Shown here piece after piece: positions 17,601 to 25,548 of a stretch of DNA of 64,000 nt. Position 1 is the first letter of the stretch; each line of letters begins with the position of its first letter. The DNA is taken from assembly GCF_014873495.1 (NCBI RefSeq), contig NZ_JADBGF010000001.1, positions 3,162,001-3,226,000 of the forward strand, given 5' to 3'. This DNA is from Streptomyces stelliscabiei. GTDB lineage: Bacteria; Actinomycetota; Actinomycetes; Streptomycetales; Streptomycetaceae. The notes beneath the pieces are model-generated. The model saw nothing but the letters and a program-made list of their open reading frames with translations, was not told where the DNA came from and did not search any database. A program made the translations under genes and the position numbers.

Positions 17601-17998
17601 CGCTGGGCGTAGCCGAGACAGTCTCCTCCCACCCGGGGAATCACGGCGTCGGCCGTTTCGGGTTCTCTGGCCGGCAGTCGCAGCGAACCACCTGTCCTGT
17701 CGGCCATGTCGGGATCGGGAGCGAAGGCTCCGAGCAACGCAAGGGCCGCCGACTTGAGCTTCTTCGGGTCCGTCCACTCCGGCGACATCAGGACCATCAC
17801 CTGACGGATGACGTTCCTCTCGGCCACCGGCAGGCCCGCCCATTCCGACCACGCCCGCGGCTTGCGGTGGGCGAAGAAGGAAGCCTCTTCGAAACCGGCC
17901 AGCACCCGGCCCTCGTCGTCCTTACGCGGAAAGTAGTGCGCCGCCAGTGCGAGTGCCCCCGCCAGACCGGCTTCCCGCCCTGTCATCTCCCCGCTCAC
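14699..17998 (-). CDS. DinG/XPD-like helicase of the pPIWI-RE system
   Basis: A superfamily 2 helicase of about 1099 residues. Walker A is NAPTGSGKTVLV (near residue 260), the DEAH-type box is DVMLIDEIDAF (near 466) and motif VI is LIQLAGRARRGETDM near the C-terminus. Between Walker A and the DEAH-like box four cysteines occur in the order SAGCAQ, EENCTS, RHTCSF and PVCGKF, the arrangement of the XPD/DinG iron-sulfur domain. GTG 17998 is chosen because it overlaps the REase stop and has AAGGAGG upstream; the frame opens at 18082. The protein probably unwinds the target duplex or R-loop for the pPIWI-RE protein encoded next. Confidence 0.85.
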   Translation of the reverse strand: MSGEMTGREAGLAGALALAAHYFPRKDDEGRVLAGFEEASFFAHRKPRAWSEWAGLPVAERNVIRQVMVLMSPEWTDPKKLKSAALALLGAFAPDPDMADRTGGSLRLPAREPETADAVIPRVGGDCLGYAQRITGPFFTFGKRPKAQAFAGPGTHRTRTAYLGKEHGTTSRDIHIQETPGFREAPGHEALPQVRTRPQRDRVAPTVKELLKVAKILSGQDKSVAYLHRTLKRFFKGMKTTDGELTELDLTSGDLQVLNAPTGSGKTVLVRVMASWAALNDVRIALAVTDVRATLDMAWDINNDLAYLHRERHLPEPAHCTPLMSPTSMHRRAMDYAALSPSTQIDQWDRRARTDIGLLSAGCAQRALMDPPSLYPYGEENCTSLTSAVTGSTRHTCSFAPVCGKFQQFYRAADAAVIVTNHANLLEGRTRIGVVLDGQEFRGKARGTRGMSVLEMTLRACDVMLIDEIDAFQTAAVSRCTSEITLASRKRTTALREIDQDAKNLPIVHEMDLVSPVSHARLMAEMLLLWLCSGSGLKLNPGNETDSPDGASRDNTGWRLARSRDREILQLLFPDQTAGEDIPPDLFALLEEVMPAHRHESEFYEENELPEGADWEAVQTALTVLTAQRGQDHLTDTREEMRKLLAGIVPDAYKRSAVVNLLVTRTVLRELDAALDSLRERAQTLRYLDLGSVRKILETMRSSTVATLYPLAMLGRSIHGYQVKGMDNKEKEAELLSRSFGGDPHTFVSELGGLTALLTAGVQRPVMGLSATAYLPQAVQEHIHAPVRWWLPDTRPESIVTVPTPVRGRNGDAMRIGGLPPELKPNALRDLGRGLYEQQLAKRLARLEKQEPERARVILAVNSYEQAAYLASGVAQADGLNHRVCLLVKKPEKQNYEEHLPAHVDRMVREELKEFPHRGEILIAPLAVIGRGLNIVVGTRSAVRDIYLCVRPVLSIEDTDWMHASVNAAGVNTLPVDGSDEPLPVLRKASEASWKQLSKILRSPARFSNMDHDLRKELVAGMLVLLIQLAGRARRGETDMTLHIVDHSIHDKKFSSDLATIIKQIYADWNPEQREIMNELYGQALQAFLTYAGLDRDMI

Positions 17999-19248
17999 AC
18001 CCGGCCCTCCTTGACTCCCGTGATGACCATCTCGACGTAGTCGGTGGCGGTCATCGCCGCCTTCATCCCGTACGTGCGGCACACCATGTCGAGTTGGGCC
18101 ACCTGCTCCTGGCGGTGGTCAGGCACGACCAGGTAATCCGCTCCTCCTCGGTCGCCACCGTCCATGTGGAGTTTGCTGACCAGATGGTTCACCCACGTGT
18201 AGTCCTTGAAGTCGGCGGGGAACGCCGGCTTCCCGCTGTTCGGGTGGGTGATCCAGTGATCGCACTGGTCTCCGTTGGGCCACAGGTGTGACGTCCAAGC
18301 CGTGCCCTCAAGGTCCGCTGAGACAGCCCGGTGAAGAGCCAGTTCGGGGAGGCCGGGGACCACGGTGTAGCGCCACACCGGCCGCACCAACGCCACGTAC
18401 TCCTCGACGGGCTTGGCCTCCGGCACCTGCGGTAGGGCCCCGGTCCACAGTGCCGCGAAGCGTCCGGACGGGACTCTGCACCCAAACGTCGGGCTCAGGG
18501 TGGGTGCCGACTTCTTCCGAGCGGTCACGACGAACTCGTAGGACGCGCCGGTCTCCTCGTGCCAGGGATACAGGCACCGCACCCTGCCCTGGATGCGTGC
18601 ACCAGAACGAGTGGCTGCCACCTTCATCGGCCACTGGCAGGCGGGACAAGGCCACCACCAACCGTTGTACTGCGCGTACTGGGAGATCGGCTTGTAGAAG
18701 TCGTTCGCCCGGGACGGCAGCTTGAGGTCGGGGAGACCGCCCTTCAGGACCGTCGGGTTCTCCACCAGCGTGGTGCGGTGCCTCTCGTAGAAGGGGCCTT
18801 TGATCGCGCTGAAGACGGCTTCCTGGCTGTACTCGTCATCCAGCTTGGGTTTCGTCACCTGGCCGCTGAACTTGCCGACCTTCTGCGCGGCCCGCATGAC
18901 GCGCTGGGCTTCGTGCCGGAAGTCGAACCCGTCCTCGGTGGCGACCCCCTCACTGTCCATCAACCGCACGCCGGCGAGAGCCTGAGTGTCGATCCAGTCA
19001 GGCAGCAGCCCCTCCAGGGAGCCTGCCCGGTCACCGGTGAGCCTCCCCAGCAGTTCCTCGAAGCGGATCAGATGCCCGGGGCCGCACGCCGCCATCAGGA
19101 TCCCGTGGGCCTCGATGAGCCGGTCCAGACGCTTCGGGCCGTCCAGCTCCTCGCTGGCCATCGCGTGCTCACACACGGCGAACGCCTTGACGATTTCCAG
19201 CAGGGCATGTGTCTGCTGAATGCCTGTCGTGTCATCAGCTTGCTTCAC
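17995..19248 (-). CDS. pPIWI-RE-associated REase-fold protein with zinc ribbon
   Basis: A 417-residue protein. Residues 1-150 are helical (ALLEIVKAFAVCEHAMASEE). Around 195-235 a zinc ribbon is formed by CPACQWPMK and a later RVRCLYPWH. The C-terminal 120 residues (from LPELALHRAVSADLEGTAW to the end) match the location of the restriction-endonuclease-like domain in pPIWI-RE-associated proteins, with ADYLVVPDHRQEQVAQLD near the end. The start is GTG 19248. Its stop overlaps the helicase GTG, so it is translated with it. It probably supplies the nuclease that cuts the DNA recognised by the system; individual catalytic residues are not assigned. Confidence 0.7.
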   Translation of the reverse strand: MKQADDTTGIQQTHALLEIVKAFAVCEHAMASEELDGPKRLDRLIEAHGILMAACGPGHLIRFEELLGRLTGDRAGSLEGLLPDWIDTQALAGVRLMDSEGVATEDGFDFRHEAQRVMRAAQKVGKFSGQVTKPKLDDEYSQEAVFSAIKGPFYERHRTTLVENPTVLKGGLPDLKLPSRANDFYKPISQYAQYNGWWWPCPACQWPMKVAATRSGARIQGRVRCLYPWHEETGASYEFVVTARKKSAPTLSPTFGCRVPSGRFAALWTGALPQVPEAKPVEEYVALVRPVWRYTVVPGLPELALHRAVSADLEGTAWTSHLWPNGDQCDHWITHPNSGKPAFPADFKDYTWVNHLVSKLHMDGGDRGGADYLVVPDHRQEQVAQLDMVCRTYGMKAAMTATDYVEMVITGVKEGRV

Positions 19249-19299
19249 GAGCCGGAACCCTACGACAGGGCACTGACAGTGGCCCTTCCCCCGAAGACC

Positions 19300-20526
19300 T
19301 TAATCGAAAACATCTTCGAGCCCCTGGGTGTCGATACCGGGATACAGGGCACGGTAGGCGTCGAGGTGGTCGGTGATGTGGCGCCGACCGGAGTCGGTGA
19401 GAAGCCACCGGTACGGCCCGTGGGCCACTCCGTCCGGATGCCGAAGGACGATGAAGCCCCTGCTCGGGGTACGCCCGTCGGGGCTCTGCCCCACCGCGAG
19501 GTAGTGCGGTCCACGTCCGGCGAGACTGCCGTCCACTCCCTGCACCCCGGCGCGTGCGACACGGACCATGATCTTCCACAACCACGGCGACAGGAGCGGC
19601 GCGGGCGGTCCCGCTTCGCGGGAGACACCGAGCGCCACGCGGGTCACCGCCCTGCCACGCCGGGTCATCTCAACCCTGGTGCGTGGCACGTCCCCTAGTC
19701 CGTCGAGATGCACCCGGTCCCGGTACACGCGGATCAGGCCGCGTCGCTCCAGAGCAGCCACGGAAGACCCGGCTCCCGGATCATGCACCCCGGCCTCGCG
19801 CAGCCGCTCCTGAATGCGGGTGTAGCCGACAACGTCGGACGGGACGGAGAGGGCAAGCGTCATACGCCGCCACTCGACTGCCGGCTGGCGCCGTGCTCCC
19901 ACGTAGCGGTTCTGCCGCTGCTCCTCCTCGGCCTCTTGGTCCTGATGGAAGATGCAGGTCAGGTAGGTGCGCTGCCGGTCGTTGAGACCCTGCCAGGCGG
20001 TCATCGATTCCTCGGACGGCCTTCGTGCCTGCCGCGCGGGAAGTACCGGGAGGGGGTCATCCGGGCGGCTGCGGTGCCAGGCGTCCATCACCACCCGGAC
20101 GGGAACCCCGTAGACCTGGGCCAACATGCGCGCCACCTGCCCCAGGGTTTCGGGAGAGCGCCACATCCAGCCGCGTACGTGCCGGCCGCGTTCCAGGTCC
20201 CGGATCTTCTCCGCGCTGAGATGCAGACCCTGTGCGCCCCGCTTGCGCCGCAGAACTGAGGCGGCCTCTTCCGTGCTGATGCCCGCGACGCGGCGCAGGT
20301 CCGCGAGGGTCTCGGTGCCTGGCTCGTTGCCCGTCAACTCCCGAGCATCACAGCGCAACACCTCCAGCAGCCGTCCGAAAGCCCGATCGCCAACGGCCCG
20401 TGCTCCCGTCTCCCAGTGGCGCACGGCACGTGACGTGACACCGACGGCCGCAGCGAGCTCCTCCACGCTCATGTCCCTGAACAGTCGCTGGCGTACCAGG
20501 GCCTGGGGAGAGATTGACTGCGCCAT
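19300..20526 (-). CDS. XRE regulator heading the pPIWI-RE operon
   Basis: A 408-residue regulator. An XRE helix-turn-helix (LFRDMSVEELAAAVGVTSRA, then VRHWETGARAVGDRAFGRLL) is at residues 15-70. A second helix-turn-helix-like module begins LADLRRVAGISTEEAASVLR. The C-terminal half contains winged-helix-like segments (LNDRQRTYLTCIFHQDQEAE, VVGYTRIQERLREAGVH, GSSVAALERRGLIRVY) resembling MarR-type repeats. ATG 20526 with AGGAG seven bases upstream is preferred to 20556. It is 51 bases upstream of the REase start and co-directional, so it may repress the defence operon until challenge. Such a regulator is not an obligatory part of known pPIWI-RE loci. Confidence 0.7.
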   Translation of the reverse strand: MAQSISPQALVRQRLFRDMSVEELAAAVGVTSRAVRHWETGARAVGDRAFGRLLEVLRCDARELTGNEPGTETLADLRRVAGISTEEAASVLRRKRGAQGLHLSAEKIRDLERGRHVRGWMWRSPETLGQVARMLAQVYGVPVRVVMDAWHRSRPDDPLPVLPARQARRPSEESMTAWQGLNDRQRTYLTCIFHQDQEAEEEQRQNRYVGARRQPAVEWRRMTLALSVPSDVVGYTRIQERLREAGVHDPGAGSSVAALERRGLIRVYRDRVHLDGLGDVPRTRVEMTRRGRAVTRVALGVSREAGPPAPLLSPWLWKIMVRVARAGVQGVDGSLAGRGPHYLAVGQSPDGRTPSRGFIVLRHPDGVAHGPYRWLLTDSGRRHITDHLDAYRALYPGIDTQGLEDVFD

Positions 20527-20672
20527 GCTCCTAGCAAATCTCAGTGAACAGTTCACTGCAACTGTCTTCTCGTCCGGGCCGCCAACGGCGCCGCGGCACT
20601 GTGTGCTCGAAGACGTATGCGCCCGCCGTCGGCCAACCCGATCTCGCGGAACTCCCTATCCGCACCGCCTGC

Positions 20673-22644
20673 TCAGAACAGGGCAGACTGATTTGGCTCG
20701 ACGTGCTGGTCGGAGTTGGTCGGGGCGGGTACGCGCCCGGTGCGCTCGTTCTGCAGATCCCACAGTTCGCGGAACAAGCCTTCCTTCTGGGCCAGCAGCT
20801 CCTCGGGGGTGCCGTGTTGGATGACGCGGCCTTTGTCCAGAACGACGATGCGGTCGGCGATGGTCACGTTGGTGAGTCTGTGGGTGACCAGGACGACCGC
20901 GCGGTCGGCGGCAAGCCGACGCAGCCCGGTGAAGATGCGGTGCTCGGCCCTTGGGTCGAGGGCGGCGGTCGGCTCGTCCAGGACGAGCAGTCCGGCCGGC
21001 CGATGGAATGCGCGGGCGAGCGCGATCCTCTGCCACTGTCCGCCGGACAGTTCCTGCCCACCCCACCATTCCTTGGCCAGCAGGGTGTTCAGCCCGCTGC
21101 GCAACCCGTCGATGACCTCGTCGGCGCCTGCGGCATGGGCCGCGGCGAGCACTGCGGCGTCTCCGTCCTCGGTGGCCTGGCCGAGGGTGATGTTCTCCCT
21201 CGCTGACAGGGGCCAGTTCGCGTAGGACTGCGGTACGACGGCGACACGCTCCCAGGTGGCATGCGCGTCCAGGCCCCTGGTGTCAATGCCGTCCCAGGAG
21301 ACGGCTCCCTGATCGGGCAGGTACAGAGCCGAAAGGATCTTGCTGAGGGTGGTCTTACCGGAGCCGTTCTCGCCCACCAGCGCGACGACTTCGCCGCGCC
21401 GGACCTCCAAGGAGACGTCCTCGAGGGGCGGGACGGTCGGCGCTCGGGTACTGAAAGGTGATGTTCTCGGCGCGTACGACGGCGGGGGCGGCCGGCGCCT
21501 GAGAGCCACGGTCGATGCGATGCCCACCGGCTTCGTCGATGAAGTCCGCCCAGTCGTCCAAGTACATTCCGGTACGGAAGAGTTGGGCTCCGTAGCCGAC
21601 GACCCCGTCCAGTCCCGCGCTGACGCGGCCCAATGCGAGGAACGCGGTGCCGAGGGCGGCGACCGAGATCTGCCCGGCGGACACCAGCAGCGCCAGGGCC
21701 ACCCACACCACCGCGTGGGCGAGACCTCCCGCTGCCCCGCCCACAAGGGAGATCCTGGCCGAGCGCCAGGTGGCCTGGTCGGTGGTCCTGTCGATCCGCG
21801 CCCCGGCCGTGCGGTACTTGTCGAGCAGGAACGGCGCCATGGTGCCGGACCGGACCTGGTCGGCGATCTGCTTGTCGACCAGGTACCAGCGCAGCATGCC
21901 CAGCAGCCGCCGGTCCTTGGTCGTGGCGAGCGAGGCGATGTAGCTGATGCGCGCCGCACGTACGCTGGCCACGCCTTTCGGCAAGGCCGCCAGGAGGAGC
22001 AGCGGCAGAAGGACCGGGTGTACGGCGGTCAGGACAAAAGCCGAGGCGATCAGCGATGCCGAGGCGGCGAGGATGTACTGCGCTTGGGTGAGGAGGTCCC
22101 TGGAGACTTCCACTCCCCGGTCGGCCGCGTCCCAGCGGTCGTTGTATCCGGGGTTGTCGTACGCGGCGAGTTCCGCCTTGGTCGCCGCGTCGAGGAGCTC
22201 GAGTTCGGCCTCCCGGGCGATACGCGGGGCCAGCCGTGCCGACAGCGCGGTGGAGGCGATACCCAGCAGGGCGCGCAGACCGATGGCCCCCGACAGGACG
22301 ACAAGGGAAGGTACGGCGGAGCGGAGCTGGTCGCCGCTGATGTGCTGGGAGGCGATCAGCGGCTTGATCACCCCGGTGGTGGCCATCAGCCCGAACGCTT
22401 CAAGTACTCCCGAAAGGAGCTGCACGCCGAGCAGGGCGATGACTGCGGCGCGGTCGACCTGCCAGCCCAGTGCGAGGGACCGGCGGATCAGTTGGGGCAG
22501 ACGCCGGGCCATCGCACGGGTCGTGATCGCGTTGGCGGCCTCGATACGGCGGTCGCCGGGGATGACGAACTTCAGTTCCTCATCCGAGACCTCCGCCTCG
22601 TCGGTCGGCGCGGTTGTCGCGGTGGGCTTCGGGATGGTTGTCAT
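20673..22644 (-). pseudogene. ABC exporter (TMD-NBD fusion) frameshifted at a G4 run
   Basis: One ABC half-transporter split by a frameshift. The membrane half starts at ATG 22644 and has about six hydrophobic segments (for example VIALLGVQLLSGVLEAFGLM, VVWVALALLVSAGQ). It reaches ITFQYPSADRP just before the ATPase domain. The other frame carries VSLEVRRGEVVALVGENGSG with Walker A GENGSGKTT, the signature LSGGQWQRIALA, Walker B GLLVLDEPTAALD and the H-loop VTHRL. Removing one base from GGGG at 21425-21428 would restore a protein of about 650 residues (DRPALEDVSLEV). No C39 peptidase domain is present. The transporter lies at the end of a run of kinase and small-ORF genes and would export their product if intact. 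Confidence 0.8.
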
Positions 22645-22763
22645 CGGCTCCGGCCCTCCGCCGAAACGCGGTGCCCGGCCAGGGAGGTCGTACGGAATCC
22701 CAGCGGATCACGCTGTTCGCGGATGAGTGCAAGGTGCAGACCGGTCGCGGTTTGATACGCCAA
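22641..22763 (-). CDS. 40-residue ORF coupled to the ABC exporter
   Basis: A short reading frame beginning at TTG 22763, preceded by AGGGGGACGTC, encodes 40 residues (MAYQTATGLHLALIREQRDP, then LGFRTTSLAGHRVSAEGRSR). Its stop overlaps the exporter ATG as ATGA, the usual sign of translational coupling. The C-terminal half is rich in serine, threonine, glycine and arginine. It may be a peptide substrate, a leader or just a coupling ORF; no family is recognised. Confidence 0.4.
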   Translation of the reverse strand: MAYQTATGLHLALIREQRDPLGFRTTSLAGHRVSAEGRSR

Positions 22764-22845
22764 GACGTCCCCCTGTATGCCGTGTGTGGTTGAGGCTGTC
22801 GCTCGTCAGCCGTTTCGTTCAGCGCAGTCGGAAGGTGCTGGATAG

Positions 22846-23901
22846 TCAGGACGTGTCTCCGTTCGCCTCAAGGCCAGTGAGCTCGTCTTCGATGCCCTCA
22901 AGGTCACTGAGCAGGCGGCGGATGGTGATCTGACGCTCGCGCCAGTGCCGCTTCAGATCCGCCGCCGCGTCCCCCGGCAGGTCGTACTCGGCGGTCGTGG
23001 CGCCGTAGAAGCTGAACAGCATGTACAGCAGCGCGATCCGGGCGCATGCCCGCACCTCCCGCATCGGGAGGCTGGGGTGCTCCGAGCGGTAGGCCCTGGC
23101 CATCGCCAGTGCGCAAGCGGCCCAATCAGTGCTGGTGGCGACGGTGCGCGGGTCGAACGCCGCCCGCCCCAACTCCCAGGCCGGCATAGCGCTGGCGCAG
23201 CGGAAGTCGATGACGCCAGTGACAGCGTCGGCGAGGGTGATCAGGTTGGTGCGGCTGAGATCCGCATGCAGTGCCTGTTCCGCCAGCCTCTCGGGCAGAT
23301 GTTCCCGCAACAGGTGGACGTGGGCCCGCAGGTCCCCACGCCGCTGGTCGAGGTCAACGCGTAGGTGGTCGAGACGGTCGTGGCCTTGGCGCGTGGCTCT
23401 GGCCATCACGGCGTCGCACTTCGCTACGGCGTCCTCGACGGGCTCGGTCCGCCAGCGGGTCTGCTGCACGCGCTTCGGCAGCGGGTACGCGGCGAGCACA
23501 CGGTGCATGCGTCCCATGACGACGCCAATGTGCTCGGCGAGGGGGACCGTCATCGCCGAGGGGTTCACCCGTCCGGGAGCCTCGTCGACCACGGCCCATG
23601 CGCTGCCTCCCGCGATGGTGACCAGGTTGTCGTTGGTGTCGGGCCACACCCGCGGAACGGGGAGCTTCGCGGCCCGGCAGTATTCCGACATGTCCCACGC
23701 GTTGCGCGCCTCGTCCAGGTCGGCCATCAAGGGGTACTGCTTGACGTACAGCCGCAGCCCGTCGTCCGTCAGGACTCGCCGGTTGATGGTGTCCGTACCC
23801 ATGTGCACCGGTTCGACGATGTCGACGACCAGCCCGTACCGGTCTTCCAGCACGTCAGCGGTCAACGTCTCGCCCCAGCCTGCTTCGTCCACAAAGATCA
23901 C
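22846..23901 (-). CDS. APH-fold phosphotransferase (second of two)
   Basis: A 351-residue member of the aminoglycoside-phosphotransferase/choline-kinase fold. The catalytic loop is visible as ALHADLSRTNLITL (HxDxxxxN) and the metal-binding motif as GVIDFRCA. The N-lobe contains LRLYVKQYPLMADLDEARNA, with the lysine that usually contacts ATP. The C-terminal 90 residues are helical and charged. GTG 23901 overlaps the stop of the tiny upstream ORF (GTGA). The substrate could be a sugar, an amino alcohol or a peptide hydroxyl, since APH-fold kinases also act in some thioamitide and class V lanthipeptide pathways. No HopA1-type lyase partner is visible here. Confidence 0.8.
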   Translation of the reverse strand: MIFVDEAGWGETLTADVLEDRYGLVVDIVEPVHMGTDTINRRVLTDDGLRLYVKQYPLMADLDEARNAWDMSEYCRAAKLPVPRVWPDTNDNLVTIAGGSAWAVVDEAPGRVNPSAMTVPLAEHIGVVMGRMHRVLAAYPLPKRVQQTRWRTEPVEDAVAKCDAVMARATRQGHDRLDHLRVDLDQRRGDLRAHVHLLREHLPERLAEQALHADLSRTNLITLADAVTGVIDFRCASAMPAWELGRAAFDPRTVATSTDWAACALAMARAYRSEHPSLPMREVRACARIALLYMLFSFYGATTAEYDLPGDAAADLKRHWRERQITIRRLLSDLEGIEDELTGLEANGDTS

Positions 23902-24005
23902 AGGCCTTCGCGTGCAGAGGCACAGTGGGCGGTGAGGACGGTGAAGGCATCGCGACGATCGCCGAACAGGTGCGGAGCCGCGGACGTTCGAGCGAAGACG
24001 TTCAC
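23898..24005 (-). CDS. 35-residue ORF overlapping kinase genes at both ends
   Basis: A tiny frame starts at GTG 24005, overlapping the stop of the upstream kinase (GTGA), and ends in a TGA that overlaps the GTG of the downstream kinase. It encodes 35 residues (MNVFARTSAAPHLFGDRRDA, then FTVLTAHCASAREGL) including one cysteine and several Ser/Thr. Perfect coupling at both ends argues that it is translated. A GTG slightly further upstream in the same frame is an alternative start. It may be a peptide substrate of the kinases or only a coupling ORF. Confidence 0.45.
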   Translation of the reverse strand: MNVFARTSAAPHLFGDRRDAFTVLTAHCASAREGL

Positions 24006-24895
24006 GTACGCCACCCGCCCCACACCCTCTTGCGGGTCTCCAGGCGCAGGTTCTCCAGCATGATGTGCGCCTCGTCGACCAGGCCGCCGTCGCGGTGCTT
24101 GATCCCCCAGTTCAGCGAGTCCAGAGCATCCAGTGCCCCGTACGCCCGGCATGCGACGAGTTCCTCCGTGGTGAGGGGGCGGCCGTATCCGTGGTGGAAG
24201 GCGGCGTTGAGGTCGGGGCGGTGGCTCAGGATCCGGTAGCGCAGTCGGCTCAGGTCCCGGTAGGCGGCGGGCCGAAGCTCGGCCCTTTCGAAGTCGATGA
24301 CCCGCAGACGCTGCTCGGTCTCGTCCCACATCCAGTTCTTGGGCATGTAGTCGCCGTGTTGGGATACCTGGGGCAGGCTCGGAGGAACTTCCTCGGCGAG
24401 CGTGCGCACAATCGCGAGGTCGTACTCCGGCACGTACGCCGCCGTACGGTCCAGCAGTTGGGCGACCGCCTCGTCCCACGCCTCCTCCGTCGCTGTCGGC
24501 GTCGGCTCGTCGGCTGCCGCGGTGTGGAACCGGGCGAGCAGTTCGCCCGCCTGCTCGTAGGCCGCCCGTTCCTGCTCGGCCGGCAGGCGCAGCGTGTCGA
24601 GACCGCCTCCGGGCACGGCGGCGATCAGGACGGTGCGCGTCTGCGTGTCCGCGGCGACCAGCTCGGGTGCCCGGCCGGCGCCCATGGCCACGGTCCACTT
24701 CTGGTACGCGGTCACCTCGCGGTGGTGGAGCTTCGCGCCCGCGTGGAGCTTCCCGAACCACCTCTCGCCGTCAGGCCCGTTGACCTCCCAGACGGAAGGC
24801 CGGATGTCGCCGGGCCTGGGGTGCTCGGCGACCACCGTGTACGCGTCGGTCACCGACTCCACCAGGTGGTGGAGTGCGCTGGGCATGTCGGTCAC
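24002..24895 (-). CDS. APH-fold phosphotransferase (first of two)
   Basis: A 297-residue kinase-fold protein. It has the catalytic motif QHGDYMPKNWMW (HGDxxxxN) and the metal-binding RVIDFERAELR. The N-lobe carries ERWFGKLHAGAKLHHREVTA with the ATP-contacting lysine. GTG 24895 is preferred because GGAAGG precedes it; ATG 24886 is also possible. The sequence is only distantly similar to the second kinase at 22846, so they are not a simple duplication. The pair, the two tiny ORFs and the exporter run in one direction with overlaps and look like one operon. Antibiotic self-protection is another possible role. Confidence 0.8.
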   Translation of the reverse strand: MTDMPSALHHLVESVTDAYTVVAEHPRPGDIRPSVWEVNGPDGERWFGKLHAGAKLHHREVTAYQKWTVAMGAGRAPELVAADTQTRTVLIAAVPGGGLDTLRLPAEQERAAYEQAGELLARFHTAAADEPTPTATEEAWDEAVAQLLDRTAAYVPEYDLAIVRTLAEEVPPSLPQVSQHGDYMPKNWMWDETEQRLRVIDFERAELRPAAYRDLSRLRYRILSHRPDLNAAFHHGYGRPLTTEELVACRAYGALDALDSLNWGIKHRDGGLVDEAHIMLENLRLETRKRVWGGWRT

Positions 24896-25019
24896 GGTGC
24901 GCCCTTCCGCTCGCCGAGCCCTCCGACCGCGACACGATGGGTGACGGGTCGAATGCACTCAGTGTCCTGTCGTGGGTGGGTAGCTTGCCAGGGGGCACTG
25001 ACATTGCGGCCTGAGCTGG

Positions 25020-25517
25020 TCATCTGGGGGTGGGAACGCGGAGGACGGTCCCGGAGGCCATCTCGGTCAGGGACTCGTCGAGCACCTCACAGCTCCAGCC
25101 GAGCGTCACGAGGTGCGGGTCGTTCTCGGCCTTGACGCGCTCCCGCAGGGCCCTGACCCGCGCCAGCGCGCTGTCACGGCTGATGCGGGCCCGGTCCGCG
25201 AACTCCTGTGACGTCGCACCGGTCGCGACCATCCGCCATGTCTCGATCTCCGTTTCCGAGAGGGCCTCCGGGGAGGTGGCCGTCTCGGGACGCTGGAGTT
25301 GCCCGGTGACGAAGCAGGCGTGGACGACGGCGGCCCGGCCTCTCACGCCGAGCTTCTGTCCGCAGTGCTTCAGCTGCACGTTGATCGTGCCGACGGTGAT
25401 GGACAGCTTGGAGGCGATCGCGTGGGTGCTCTCGCCCTCCGCGATCTTCTGGGCGATCCGAAGTTGTGCGGGTGTCAGCGGAAGCGTCGCGTGCGGGCGG
25501 GTCGGGCGGGCACTCAC
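25020..25517 (-). CDS. LuxR-type helix-turn-helix regulator
   Basis: A 165-residue protein with a LuxR/GerE DNA-binding domain in its first half (LTPAQLRIAQKIAEGESTHA, then IASKLSITVGTINVQLKHC). A second HTH-like unit lies in the C-terminal half (LSETEIETWRMVATGATSQE, ARISRDSALARVRALRERV), so it may be a tandem-HTH protein. There is no receiver or sensor domain. GTG 25517 with an upstream AAAGGA is chosen; the longer frame to 25634 runs into the neighbouring gene. It lies 31 bases beyond the glutamine-synthetase-like stop in the same direction and so may regulate the ligase/permease operon or the kinase operon downstream. Confidence 0.75.
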   Translation of the reverse strand: MSARPTRPHATLPLTPAQLRIAQKIAEGESTHAIASKLSITVGTINVQLKHCGQKLGVRGRAAVVHACFVTGQLQRPETATSPEALSETEIETWRMVATGATSQEFADRARISRDSALARVRALRERVKAENDPHLVTLGWSCEVLDESLTEMASGTVLRVPTPR

Positions 25518-25548
25518 GGTTGTGCGTCCTTTCTGTGAGGCGGGCTTG

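Noticed and set aside
16100..18040. Plus-strand 646-codon frame
   Set aside because: Antisense of the helicase gene, whose minus-strand translation contains all the helicase motifs.
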